From the NCBI GenBank assembly GCA_900552525.1, contig UNSK01000013.1, positions 1-44,710 of the forward strand: a DNA stretch of 44,710 nucleotides, read 5' to 3'. Shown here piece after piece: positions 1-8,623 of the stretch; the stretch's first letter is position 1; the number at the start of each line of letters is the position of its first letter. A program made the position numbers and the translations under genes. The notes below the pieces were generated by a model, which searched no databases, was not told where the DNA came from, and worked only from the letters and a program-made list of their open reading frames with translations. Source of the DNA: Candidatus Gastranaerophilales bacterium (GTDB taxonomy: Bacteria; Cyanobacteriota; Vampirovibrionia; Gastranaerophilales; Gastranaerophilaceae).

Positions 1-750
1 ACCAGCCATTCCAAGTTTATATCCGGCAATTGAAGCGCAAACAAAACCTAAACCTTTTAACATACCCGGTACAAATTTTAAAGACTTATTACATAGTTTT
101 GTTGTTTCGCAGTAATCATTTAAGGCACTAACCTGCTTGTCAATAAACGGATTATTTTTATATAATCCATCTTTTGTTATTACAACTTTATTATTGTCTA
201 TAATTTTATACTTGCCATCTTTTGCAACAAGATGTTTTTCTCCATTAAGCAATTCATACAAACCGTCATTTTCTACTTTCATTGTATCAGGATTAAATTT
301 GCTTGTTTTAGGCATACCAATTAATTTCTTAGCAGCTGCTTCTGATGCAAACATAGTAGAAAGAGCTAAGCCTTCACGTATAGCACTATCTGTCTTATCA
401 TCAGAAGTTAAAACTTTTACAGCTCCAGTAGCACATATCAATGGGTTTATATGGTCTGCGGTAAAACTCATAACTTTCCCAATACCTGACAGAACTTTAT
501 CTCCCTTTGATAATGCTTTAATAGACTCTTCTGCACTAGTTATACTTGATGCTAATGTATTTTTGGATTCTTTTGCAATACTGGTAACTCCTTCTGCAGC
601 TTTTAATATCTGGCCTCCAGCAATGTTCATATTCATTGCACCAACATAAGGATTACCTGCTGTAAGAGCATCTGCACCTGATTGAGTTCGTCTTGTACAG
701 AATGTTCCGTTTGAAAATACTAGTGGCATTATTGCTAAACCTGATGTCAT
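1..750 (-). CDS. hypothetical protein, 3' end beyond left edge (partial)
   Basis: Reading the minus strand from an ATG at 750 gives 250 uninterrupted codons up to the window edge, so the C-terminus is missing. The start is supported by an AAGGAT ribosome site at 757-762. The product begins MTSGLAIMPLVFSNG and has an Ala/Ser-rich helical N-terminal third. A middle section around residues 165-200 has short repeats of the type DGLY/DGKY followed by hydrophobic strands. The last visible residues, around LGFVCASIAGYKLGMAG, look like the start of a membrane segment or hydrophobic helix. I do not recognise a family. It resembles the 13957-15834 protein only in general style (small hydrophobic helices with Gly/Ala). 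The upstream region carries a TTTACA/TGTAAA dyad. A plus-strand open frame at 137-649 is a shadow of this gene. Confidence 0.72.
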   Translation of the reverse strand, partial: MTSGLAIMPLVFSNGTFCTRRTQSGADALTAGNPYVGAMNMNIAGGQILKAAEGVTSIAKESKNTLASSITSAEESIKALSKGDKVLSGIGKVMSFTADHINPLICATGAVKVLTSDDKTDSAIREGLALSTMFASEAAAKKLIGMPKTSKFNPDTMKVENDGLYELLNGEKHLVAKDGKYKIIDNNKVVITKDGLYKNNPFIDKQVSALNDYCETTKLCNKSLKFVPGMLKGLGFVCASIAGYKLGMAG

Positions 751-760
751 TCACTAATCC

Positions 761-779
761 TTTACAACACTAATGTAAA
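761..779 (-). promoter_or_regulatory. inverted repeat TTTACA-N7-TGTAAA overlapping the ribosome site of the left-edge gene
   Basis: TTTACA at 761-766 and TGTAAA at 774-779 form a 6-bp dyad with a 7-nt spacer, just upstream of the ATG at 750. One arm overlaps the AAGGAT ribosome site (757-762). As RNA it could form a weak A/U-rich hairpin; as DNA it could be an operator half-site pair. The outward sequence GTTTACAT recurs upstream of the transglycosylase gene at 16486. Function is inferred only. Confidence 0.3.
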
Positions 780-860
780 CACACTACATTTATATAAAGT
801 ATTTTGTATAAAAAAAATTTCACAGAAAACAAAAATCTTTACATATTTTAATAAAATATA

Positions 861-2204
861 TTATGCTTCTTCAGATTCGTTAGTCTCAATCACAGGTTCT
901 CTATATACTTGAAGTTTTGTAATTCTGGCTCCATCAACCTCTTTTACGGTAAATGTTAAACCATTAAAAGATACTGAATCTCCAACTTCTGCTATTCTGC
1001 CTAATAGTTTAACAACAAGTCCTGCTATTGTATCTACGTCATCTTCTTCAAATTGCGATTCCTTCAAGCCAAAAAATTCAACAAACTCATCAATTCTCAT
1101 CATTGCATTTGCAAGATAAGTATTTTCTCCGATTTCTTTTATATCAGCCTCAGCGTCTTCATCAAATTCATCTTGAACATCGCCAATAATTTCTTCAAGA
1201 ACATCTTCAAGAGTAATTAATCCTGATGTACCGCCAAATTCATCTATTACAACTGCAATCTGGCAATGTCTTTTTTTAAATTCAATAATAAGATTATCAA
1301 GAGTCATTGTTTCAGGAATAAGAATAAGAGGTCTTATTAATTTATTTATAGAAAATGTATCTTTTGTCATAGCAAGAGTATACAAATCTTTAACGTGAAT
1401 AAAACCTAATATTTTATCAATATTATCCTCGTAAACAGGATAGCGTGTATATTGATTTCCAAGAGTTTCTTTTGTCAATTCTTCATATGAGATATCATTA
1501 GGAATACATACCATATCAGTTCTAGGAATCATGACCTGTTTAGCCATTAAATCCGAAAATTTAAACATATTATGAAGCATTTCCGCTTCCGTTTCGTTTA
1601 AAACACCTTCATTGTAGCTGGCATCTACAAGCATATCCAATTCTTCTGTTGAATGCACCAGTGATGCATCTTCTGAATTAGCATGACAGGCGGCTAAAAT
1701 TTTGTTGCCAGATACTTCCAGAAGCCATACAAACGGTTTGAACAAAGTTATAAACATATCCATTGGAGTTGCAATCAATAAAGAAAGCGTTTCCGGGTGT
1801 CTTAAAGAAATACACTTTGGAAGCTGTTCTCCAAGTAATACATGGAAATATGTAACCAATATAAATGAAATTGGTACTGCTATTATATGGGCCGACATTC
1901 TGCCAGCTGAATGAGCAAAAATATTAATCACAGGCTCAATAATTTGAACAATAGTTGATTCTGCAACCCAACCTAGAGCGATACTTGCAATTGTTACCCC
2001 TAGTTGAGCTGCGGCAAGCATTCTATTAACATCATTTACTAATTTTAAAGCTTTTTTTGCATTTGAATTTCCTTCATTACATAGCTGTTCTAAGCGAGTT
2101 TTTCTAACTTTAACAAGCGAGAACTCCGCTGCTACGAAAAAGGCATTTACAAAAAGCAAAAATAAAATGATAAAAATATTAATAAAAAAGTCTGTCAGGT
2201 CCAT
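861..2204 (-). CDS. hemolysin/CorC-family membrane protein (DUF21-CBS-CorC_HlyC), putative ion transporter
   Basis: The 447-residue product has the full three-part structure of the HlyC/CorC (CNNM-like) family. Residues about 1-190 form a DUF21 membrane domain with several hydrophobic helices; the first begins DFFINIFIILFLLFVNAFF and is followed by the family's AAEFSLVKVRKTRLEQL segment. Residues about 210-335 form a CBS pair containing VMIPRTDMVCIP and the VVIDEFGGTSGLITLEDVLEEIIGDV-type signature. Residues about 350-435 form the C-terminal CorC_HlyC domain. Family members are linked to Mg2+/Co2+ efflux or Na+-coupled ion transport in the inner membrane; the substrate here is not determinable. 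The length is normal. The ATG at 2204 is preceded by a GA-rich site (AAGAGAG). The gene is divergent from the DUF3326 gene and may share promoter elements with it. Confidence 0.9.
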   Translation of the reverse strand: MDLTDFFINIFIILFLLFVNAFFVAAEFSLVKVRKTRLEQLCNEGNSNAKKALKLVNDVNRMLAAAQLGVTIASIALGWVAESTIVQIIEPVINIFAHSAGRMSAHIIAVPISFILVTYFHVLLGEQLPKCISLRHPETLSLLIATPMDMFITLFKPFVWLLEVSGNKILAACHANSEDASLVHSTEELDMLVDASYNEGVLNETEAEMLHNMFKFSDLMAKQVMIPRTDMVCIPNDISYEELTKETLGNQYTRYPVYEDNIDKILGFIHVKDLYTLAMTKDTFSINKLIRPLILIPETMTLDNLIIEFKKRHCQIAVVIDEFGGTSGLITLEDVLEEIIGDVQDEFDEDAEADIKEIGENTYLANAMMRIDEFVEFFGLKESQFEEDDVDTIAGLVVKLLGRIAEVGDSVSFNGLTFTVKEVDGARITKLQVYREPVIETNESEEA

Positions 2205-2237
2205 TTACTCTCTTATACCTTTAAAGTTATACTTATA

Positions 2238-2289
2238 ATTTTACAATAGAGTATAATATTTTGCAATCTTTTAGTATCCATACTATAAT
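2238..2289. promoter_or_regulatory. divergent promoter pair sharing a palindromic -35 hexamer
   Basis: On the plus strand, TTGCAA (2261-2266), a 17-nt spacer and TATAAT (2284-2289) make a near-consensus vegetative promoter whose start point would fall at about 2296-2297, on the ATG of the DUF3326 gene. TTGCAA is its own reverse complement. Read on the minus strand it is followed after 17 nt by TAAAAT (2238-2243), placing a start about 26 nt upstream of the CorC-like gene. The plus-strand promoter is convincing. The minus-strand one is plausible but weaker. Confidence 0.55.
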
Positions 2290-2296
2290 AAAATGT

Positions 2297-3244
2297 ATGA
2301 AAACAGGCGCATTTATAGTTCCTACTGGAGTGGGAGCCTCTATTGGAGGGTTTGCAGGAGATGCAAGTATATGGGCAAGAAAATTTGCAGAAAAATGCAG
2401 ATTAATTGTAAATCCAAATGTTGTTAACGCTGCATGTTTTTCCGGTATTACTGAGAACATGTTATATGTTGAAGGATATTCTCTGGATGAATTTTTTAAG
2501 GGAAATTTATGCTTAACACCTTCTTATCACAATAAAATCGGAATTATTTTTGATAAATCTATAAGCCAGCCTGTATTAAATGTTCATATAAATACAATAA
2601 ATGCCGTTGAAACGGTTTATGGCCTTGATATTTGCGGATATGAAATTACAGAGGAAGAAGTTGGGGTTGACTTTTTTATAGATAAATCCGGGGCTTCAAT
2701 GGGAAATGTAAAAAATCTTCAGACACTTAAATATGCTGCTCAAAATTTGTTAAGAAAAGGTGCAGAAGCAATTGCAGTTGTATGCCATTTCCCAGATGAA
2801 CAGGGTGATGATTATGCAAACGGTGTAGGAGTAGACCCAGTAGGAGGAGTGGAAGCAATAATTTCTCACTATATATCAAAAGAATTTATTATCCCTTGTG
2901 CACACGCTCCTGCTTTTGATGATATTAATATTTCTACTGAAATTGTTGACAAACGTTGTGCTGCAGAATATATAACACCGACCTTTCTTCCCTGCATATT
3001 GCTAGGACTTAATCAAGCGCCTTTGCTTAGCTATTCTGGAGCTATATCCATTTCGGATTTAGATTTCCTAATTGTTCCATATAATTCAATAGGAAATATA
3101 CCAGTTCTCGAAATGACAAAACGAGGGAAAAAAGTTTATGCTGTTAAAGAAAATAAAAGTGTCTTAAATGTGACTCCTGAAAACTTTAATAAATGTTCAA
3201 TAGTAAATACTTATCAAGAACTGTATAATAAGCTATTTAACTAA
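2297..3244 (+). CDS. DUF3326 family protein, function unknown
   Basis: The 315-residue product matches what I recall of DUF3326 proteins, conserved in cyanobacteria and of unknown function. Recognisable parts are the N-terminal Gly-rich stretch VPTGVGASIGGFAGDAS, a central AEAIAVVCHFPD segment, GVGVDPVGGVEAIISH, and IIPCAHAPAF. The repeated Gly-rich loops and conserved His/Cys/Asp residues suggest a soluble enzyme. No signal peptide or membrane segment is seen. The ATG at 2297 was preferred to an in-frame TTG at 2261, because the homologous region begins with MKTGAFIVPTGVG and because 2261-2289 reads as a promoter with its start point at the ATG. The mRNA is therefore probably leaderless. The gene ends in a bidirectional terminator shared with trigger factor. 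Confidence 0.85.
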   Translation: MKTGAFIVPTGVGASIGGFAGDASIWARKFAEKCRLIVNPNVVNAACFSGITENMLYVEGYSLDEFFKGNLCLTPSYHNKIGIIFDKSISQPVLNVHINTINAVETVYGLDICGYEITEEEVGVDFFIDKSGASMGNVKNLQTLKYAAQNLLRKGAEAIAVVCHFPDEQGDDYANGVGVDPVGGVEAIISHYISKEFIIPCAHAPAFDDINISTEIVDKRCAAEYITPTFLPCILLGLNQAPLLSYSGAISISDLDFLIVPYNSIGNIPVLEMTKRGKKVYAVKENKSVLNVTPENFNKCSIVNTYQELYNKLFN

Positions 3245-3272
3245 AAAGACCGGACTTAAATCCGGTCTTTTT
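3243..3272. terminator. bidirectional intrinsic terminator between DUF3326 gene and tig
   Basis: AAAAAGACCGGA (3243-3254), a 6-nt loop, and TCCGGTCTTTTT (3261-3272) form a perfect 12-bp stem. It ends in T-runs on both strands, so it can terminate the convergent plus-strand gene (stop at 3244) and minus-strand gene (stop at 3291). Confidence 0.9.
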
Positions 3273-3290
3273 AAATTTATTCAGTAAGCA

Positions 3291-4583
3291 CTATTTAAAT
3301 TTTACTGTATTATTTTCTGCAAGGAATTGTGTTACCTTTTCATTTAAAGCTTGCTGAGAAATAGCATTAAATACTCCTGGAGTTTGTGATAATTGTTTTA
3401 TCATCGTAGGAGTATCCATCTGATACATACGTCCAATTTCTGATAATTTAGCGCCAAATTCAGCTTGAGAAACAACGAGATTTTCTTCTTTAGCAATTTT
3501 ATCAATTACAAGAGAATTTTTTACTCTCATAGCAGCATCTTCCTTTAAGCTGTTCATAATATTGTCATACCCTTGTGCTTCAACCGCCTGATCCCAAGAG
3601 AATCCTTGCATAGAAAGTTTTTGCTTATATTCTTCTGCAAGCTGATCAGCTTCTCTATCTATCATTGATTGTTGAATTTCAACTTTAGCATCACCCGTAA
3701 CTTTTTCAAAAATAGCTTTTTCTGAATTTGTTCTATCAATATCAGCTTTTTGAGTATCTAAATATTTTTGAATATCAGCCTTCAAATCATCAACAGTTTT
3801 GAACGGACCAACTTTTTGAGCAAATTCATCTGTTAATTCAGGAAGCACTTTTGCTCTAATTTCATTAACTTTACATTTAAATACAGCTGGCTGCCCTGCA
3901 AGTTTCTTTTCATGATATTCTTCAGGGAAAGTAACATTTATTTCAAATTCTTCCCCAAGAGTTCTATCTGCAAGTTGTTCTGCAAAACCAGGAATAAAGC
4001 TTGAATGAGCTAAATCCAATGTATAATTTTTTGCATCGCCATGTTCAATTTTTTCACCATTAGAAAAACCTTCAAAATCAAATACAATAGTATCTGTATT
4101 TAATGTCTTTCTATCCGTTACAACAACTGTTGTTGCGTGTTGTTCCAACAAGCTGTCAATTGATTTTTGAAGAGCATCTTCCGGAGTTTTGTATTCTTCA
4201 ACTTCAATGGTTAAACCTTTATATTCCCCTAAAGTAACTTCTGGTCTTAATTCTAATTTAGCAACGATTCTTAAGTCTTCTCCTATTTTGTAGTCATAAG
4301 ACTCAACATATGGCTGAGCTACTACGTCAAAGTCATTTTCTTTTATAACTTCAGAAAAAATCTTTGGCAAAGCTCCTTCTAAAGCTTCATGTTTAATTCT
4401 TTCTTCTCCAATATTTTGTTCTACAATATTTCTAGGAGCCTTTCCTTTTCTAAAACCTGGTATATTTACATACTGAGCTAATCTCTTAGCTGCGTTGTTA
4501 TAATAGTTAACTGCATCTTTAGCTGGAACTTCAATATCTACTTTTACAATATTTTCCGGCTGTTTCTCAATAGTTGTTTTCAT
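3291..4583 (-). CDS. tig: trigger factor, ribosome-associated chaperone/peptidyl-prolyl isomerase
   Basis: The 430-residue product has the normal length and order for trigger factor. An N-terminal ribosome-binding domain carries the signature loop GFRKGK at residues 43-48. A central FKBP-type isomerase domain (about 150-245) includes the DFEGF and INVTFPEEYH motifs. A long helical C-terminal chaperone domain runs from about 250 to the end. It should bind near the ribosomal exit tunnel and shield nascent chains in the cytoplasm. The ATG at 4583 follows an AGAGGA ribosome site, and a TATAAT-like box on the minus strand (4614-4619) may be its -10. The usual downstream partners clpP and clpX are absent; the gene instead meets a convergent DUF3326 gene at a shared terminator. 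Confidence 0.97.
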   Translation of the reverse strand: MKTTIEKQPENIVKVDIEVPAKDAVNYYNNAAKRLAQYVNIPGFRKGKAPRNIVEQNIGEERIKHEALEGALPKIFSEVIKENDFDVVAQPYVESYDYKIGEDLRIVAKLELRPEVTLGEYKGLTIEVEEYKTPEDALQKSIDSLLEQHATTVVVTDRKTLNTDTIVFDFEGFSNGEKIEHGDAKNYTLDLAHSSFIPGFAEQLADRTLGEEFEINVTFPEEYHEKKLAGQPAVFKCKVNEIRAKVLPELTDEFAQKVGPFKTVDDLKADIQKYLDTQKADIDRTNSEKAIFEKVTGDAKVEIQQSMIDREADQLAEEYKQKLSMQGFSWDQAVEAQGYDNIMNSLKEDAAMRVKNSLVIDKIAKEENLVVSQAEFGAKLSEIGRMYQMDTPTMIKQLSQTPGVFNAISQQALNEKVTQFLAENNTVKFK

Positions 4584-4662
4584 TTATTAGTCCTCTTTTC
4601 CATTAGTTTATACATTATAAAACTACTACAAACAGAGGATATTGTAAAGCTTGCAATAAAAA

Positions 4663-4685
4663 CGGCGCAAGTTTTACTTGCGCCG
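4663..4685 (-). terminator. intrinsic terminator of the rpoB-rpoC1-rpoC2 operon
   Basis: CGGCGCAAG (4663-4671), a 5-nt loop, and CTTGCGCCG (4677-4685) form a 9-bp GC-rich stem. On the minus strand it is followed by TTTTTATT. It lies 21 nt beyond the rpoC2 stop codon and upstream of tig, so it separates the polymerase operon from tig. Confidence 0.9.
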
Positions 4686-4705
4686 AAATTTTATACCTCT
4701 CTTAA

Positions 4706-7700
4706 TTATTCATTATCAGAAGCATTATCTGATGTAGGCAATTCAGGAGCACCAAACATACCTTCAATTTCTTCCAAAATTGCAGCAGGTTTTCTAGCCT
4801 GGTTTCTCTGAGCTGCACGTTTCTGAGCTTCTTTATCACGTTCTTCACTAGCGTAAGTCAAGTGATGGAAGCCTGTACCAGCAGGGATAAGACGACCAAT
4901 GATAACGTTTTCTTTCAAACCTCTCAATAAATCCTTCTTACCATCTACAGCTGCTTCTGTTAAGATTCTGGTTGTTTCCTGGAATGAAGCTGCTGAAATG
5001 AAACTTTCAGTATTCAAAGATGCCTTTGTTATACCTAAAAGCATATATTCACATGTAGCTTCTTGACCATCATGTTCTCTTACTGCTTTGTTTTCATTTT
5101 CAAAAGTTTGAACTTCAACCAATTCACCCGGTAATAAGTTTGTATCTCCAGAGTCAACAACTCTTACTTTCTTTGTCATCTGACGAACAATAATTTCAAT
5201 GTGTTTATCAGCGATTTCAACACCTTGAGAGCGGTATACACGCTGAACTTCATCTACTAAGTATTGTTGTGCTTCTTCCGGACCGCAAAGTCTTATTACA
5301 TCATGCGGGTTCAAAGGACCGCTTGTTAAAGGCTGACCTTTTTTAATCTTTTGTTTATTTTGAACTACAATGCTTGCGTCGATTGCAAATTTAATTTCAG
5401 TTCTGCTTCCGCCTTCTGTTGCTAGGAACAATCTAGGAACGTCATCTTCAATTTCAATTTCTGCAACACCGTCAGTTTCTGCTAATATAGCACAATCTTT
5501 AGGTTTTCTTGCTTCAAGAAGTTCTTCAACTCTCGGAAGACCTTGAACGATATCACCTGTTTTTTCTCTTTCAAATACAAGAGTTGCAAGCATATCACCT
5601 CTAAGAACCAGAGAACCTTCTTCTACCTGTAACATTGTACCCGGGCTAATCAAATACGGACGACCGTTTCTAATTGTAACTGATTTTGCAGAAACATCTA
5701 CAATCTTACCGGAAACTGTTGCAGCTTCACCTGATTCAGCAAGCACTGTATCAAGTTTAATGAAGTCACCTTTTTTAACAGTTGGTTTTGATTTTGTATC
5801 AATAACTGTTTCAAAGTTTGCACAGTTTAAAAGCAATCTTCTGGATTCAGTTACATCACCCTTAATAGATGCTACTCCATCATTTAACGCCAATACTTCT
5901 GTTTTAGCGATAGGAGTTTTTGGCTCAATAACCTGTCCGTTTTCAACAAGAAGTTCTGTCTGTAATGAACTGTTCATCTTAGAGTTTCCTTCAAGTTCAC
6001 GACGAACAATTAATGTTTCAAGAACAACAATCTTAAGTTCTCCCTTTTCATCAAGCTCTACCAAACCTTTAAGGTGTGATAAATAACCTTGCATTTGAAG
6101 AACAAGACTTGTTCTTGTAAGAGTTGCACCGTCAAGATTTCTAACTCTTGCACCATCTTTGTATTGTAACTGGGTTACTGGAACAATGTTAATCAATTCA
6201 TCAGTTGTATTAAATCCGATTGTCACATCCTTAGGTTCAATGAACATAGGTTGTACAGGTCTTACAAGAATTTGTATAGGTTTGTCTTCTAATGATTCTT
6301 CTTCTAAAGATGTTGTGTCGATTTCTTCATCCAAATCATCAATATCTAAATCATCAAAATCCATTTCCATTATTGTAACAATAGAAGTTTCTTTTGCTTT
6401 GATACCTTTAGCAATAGTAGTTCCGGCTTCAACAACAGAACCTTCTTCAACCTTAAGTTCAGACACATTTGAAAGCGTATGTACTTCACCAGGTCTGATT
6501 GTTACTTCGTGGATAACTTCATTAAATTCTTTAAATTCAACAATACCATCGATATGACAATATACGTCTTTTACTACTTCTGTACCGGCAGTAACAAATG
6601 TTCCATTATCAACCATTTTTAAAGAAGCATCTTTATTAATCTGGTGAACTTCTTCAGGAACAAATACAATGTTACCAGGTTTTGTAACGATTTGATTATC
6701 ATCAACTTCAATGTCTACATACTTGATTTCACCGGAGGATGAAACAGAGCATTCGTCATCAATAAGTTCGGCAATAATCATACCGTTTTCAACAGTTGTA
6801 TCAATAGGAGCTTTTACGATGTATTTTTCACCAGTTTTCTTAACTGTCCACAACTGTTCTTTCTTAGTCTGCTCAAAAGTTGCATTTGCAGGCATCAATG
6901 ATGCAATTACAATTGTAATTTCTTTACCTTGAACAATCTTATTAATTTTATTTTTGCCGGATTTAACAGCTTCAACCACTAAATCTTCTGAATAACGAAC
7001 TTCACCGCCATGTTCAGAAATCATTATTGTTTCTGCTAATCTATCCCCGGCTTTTACTTTTTGTTCATCACTTACAAGCACTTTTGAACCGCCAGGCAAG
7101 TTATAAACATCACCGCCGATAATCCATACAATGCCGTTTTTATTAGCGGTTCTAGAAATGTTGCCCTGTCTGTCTTTCTTTTCATCAGCAACAAAGTCTT
7201 CAAATAATACCATACCTGACATATCAGCATTAATATCTTTTGTTGCTTTTTCTGTCAAACGGCCGGCATCATTTGATGATGGTTTATATTCAGCAAGTTT
7301 AAAGTTCTTGTCAATTTTCATACCATCTTCAAAGAATACTGTTGCACCTGCTGGAATATGGTATGAAGTTGATTTTTTAGCACCTTTAACTTCAATATCA
7401 GCTTCATAAATAGATACTCTAACAACATCACCGTGACGAGTTCTGAGTTCTCTTGTTTTCAACTTAGATTCTACAGTACCGGCTTCTGTTGCGTGAATTT
7501 CTTTTGTAGCTTCTTTTACGCCAACAGCACCACCTGTGTGGAAAGTTCTCATTGTTAACTGTGTACCAGGTTCACCGATTGACTGAGCAGCGATAATACC
7601 GATTGCTTCACCAACATCAACTAATTTCTGAGTTGTCATTGCCCAGCCGTAACATTTTTGGCAGACACCGTATTCAAGACCGCAAGTTAAACCAGAACGG

Positions 7701-8572
7701 ACTTTAAGTTCCTGAAGATTTAAGTGAGCAAGCTTTTTGATGTCTTTTCTATCTAAAGTAGTATCTTTAGCAACAAGAAGTGTTGTTCCATCTTCATCAA
7801 ATACATCTTGAGCAACAGTTCTGCCTAATAATCTATCGATAAGAGGAACTATTATATTATCACCATCGCAGATTGGCTTCATATTAATATATTTATCACC
7901 GCCGCAATCTTCTGCTCTGATGATTACATCCTGAGCAACGTCAACAAGACGTCTTGTTAAATATCCTGAGTCAGCAGTTTTAAGAGCTGTATCTACAAGA
8001 CCTTTTCTTGCACCGTATGAAGAAATAATATATTCAGTTACAGACAAGCCTTCTTTAAAGTTTGATGTAATAGGCAAGTCGATAATCTGCCCTTGTGCGT
8101 CTGCCATCAAACCTCTCATACCAACCAGCTGTGATACCTGAGATAAGTTACCTCTTGCACCGGAGAATGCCATCATGTATACAGGGTTTAATTTATCAAA
8201 GTTTTCAACAACCTGTTCTGTTAACTTTGCAGTTGTTTCTGACCAGGTATCAATAACCTTTGTATATCTTTCAACTTCTGTAATTTCACCTTTTAAATAT
8301 CTATTTGTAGACTTTTCAATTTCCTGTTCAGCTTCTTTTAAAAGTTCTTTCTTTGATTCTGGAACTGTAAGGTCAGCAATAGAAATTGTTACGCCTGATC
8401 TTGTTGCATATTTATACCCTAAATTTTTAAGAGTATCTGCAAGTTCTGCAGTTTTGGCTCCGCCAAATTCAAGATAAATCTGAGCAAGCAATTTGTTCAA
8501 GCCCTTTTTATCCATCTGTTTGTTGATGAAATCAAGGGAATGAGTTTTTGCATGTGTATAAGTATTTTCCAT
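4706..8572 (-). CDS. rpoC2: RNA polymerase beta' subunit, C-terminal part (cyanobacterial-type split, RpoC2)
   Basis: The 1288-residue product begins with the RpoC2 N-terminus: FINKQMDKKGLNKLL, then a GGAKTAELADTLKNLGYKYAT helix and SGVTISIADL, matching the bridge-helix side of beta'. Trigger-loop sequence is visible as GEAIGIIAAQSIGEPGTQLT (residues about 325-345), followed by MRTFHTGGA. The second zinc site is supported by a Cys in EDCGGDKY and by CGLEYGVCQKC. Between the trigger-loop halves lies a very large insertion of about 600 residues with repeated sandwich-barrel-like segments, as in cyanobacterial SI3. The distal trigger-loop half and C-terminus include GDIVQGLPRVEELLEARKPK and an ITKASLNTESFISAASFQ segment. 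The ATG at 8572 has a GAGGAAT ribosome site. It is the last gene of the operon and is followed by an intrinsic terminator. Confidence 0.97.
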   Translation of the reverse strand: MENTYTHAKTHSLDFINKQMDKKGLNKLLAQIYLEFGGAKTAELADTLKNLGYKYATRSGVTISIADLTVPESKKELLKEAEQEIEKSTNRYLKGEITEVERYTKVIDTWSETTAKLTEQVVENFDKLNPVYMMAFSGARGNLSQVSQLVGMRGLMADAQGQIIDLPITSNFKEGLSVTEYIISSYGARKGLVDTALKTADSGYLTRRLVDVAQDVIIRAEDCGGDKYINMKPICDGDNIIVPLIDRLLGRTVAQDVFDEDGTTLLVAKDTTLDRKDIKKLAHLNLQELKVRSGLTCGLEYGVCQKCYGWAMTTQKLVDVGEAIGIIAAQSIGEPGTQLTMRTFHTGGAVGVKEATKEIHATEAGTVESKLKTRELRTRHGDVVRVSIYEADIEVKGAKKSTSYHIPAGATVFFEDGMKIDKNFKLAEYKPSSNDAGRLTEKATKDINADMSGMVLFEDFVADEKKDRQGNISRTANKNGIVWIIGGDVYNLPGGSKVLVSDEQKVKAGDRLAETIMISEHGGEVRYSEDLVVEAVKSGKNKINKIVQGKEITIVIASLMPANATFEQTKKEQLWTVKKTGEKYIVKAPIDTTVENGMIIAELIDDECSVSSSGEIKYVDIEVDDNQIVTKPGNIVFVPEEVHQINKDASLKMVDNGTFVTAGTEVVKDVYCHIDGIVEFKEFNEVIHEVTIRPGEVHTLSNVSELKVEEGSVVEAGTTIAKGIKAKETSIVTIMEMDFDDLDIDDLDEEIDTTSLEEESLEDKPIQILVRPVQPMFIEPKDVTIGFNTTDELINIVPVTQLQYKDGARVRNLDGATLTRTSLVLQMQGYLSHLKGLVELDEKGELKIVVLETLIVRRELEGNSKMNSSLQTELLVENGQVIEPKTPIAKTEVLALNDGVASIKGDVTESRRLLLNCANFETVIDTKSKPTVKKGDFIKLDTVLAESGEAATVSGKIVDVSAKSVTIRNGRPYLISPGTMLQVEEGSLVLRGDMLATLVFEREKTGDIVQGLPRVEELLEARKPKDCAILAETDGVAEIEIEDDVPRLFLATEGGSRTEIKFAIDASIVVQNKQKIKKGQPLTSGPLNPHDVIRLCGPEEAQQYLVDEVQRVYRSQGVEIADKHIEIIVRQMTKKVRVVDSGDTNLLPGELVEVQTFENENKAVREHDGQEATCEYMLLGITKASLNTESFISAASFQETTRILTEAAVDGKKDLLRGLKENVIIGRLIPAGTGFHHLTYASEERDKEAQKRAAQRNQARKPAAILEEIEGMFGAPELPTSDNASDNE

Positions 8573-8623
8573 AGTTATATATTCCTCAATTTTTCTTTTT
8601 CTCGAAGGGAAATTTCCCTGCTA

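Noticed and set aside
137..649. 170-codon plus-strand open frame
   Set aside because: It lies antisense to a longer minus-strand frame (1-750) that has a ribosome site and better coding character.
843..859. AT-only palindrome ATATTTTA/TAAAATAT after the CorC-like gene
   Set aside because: It contains no G or C pairs and would not form a stable terminator; such palindromes are expected by chance in AT-rich DNA.
2261..2296. N-terminal extension of the DUF3326 protein from TTG at 2261
   Set aside because: These bases form a near-consensus promoter, and family similarity begins at the ATG at 2297.
8573..8623. Frameshift or sequencing error as the cause of the split rpoC
   Set aside because: Each half has its own ribosome site and start or stop codon, and the break is at the known cyanobacterial split point.
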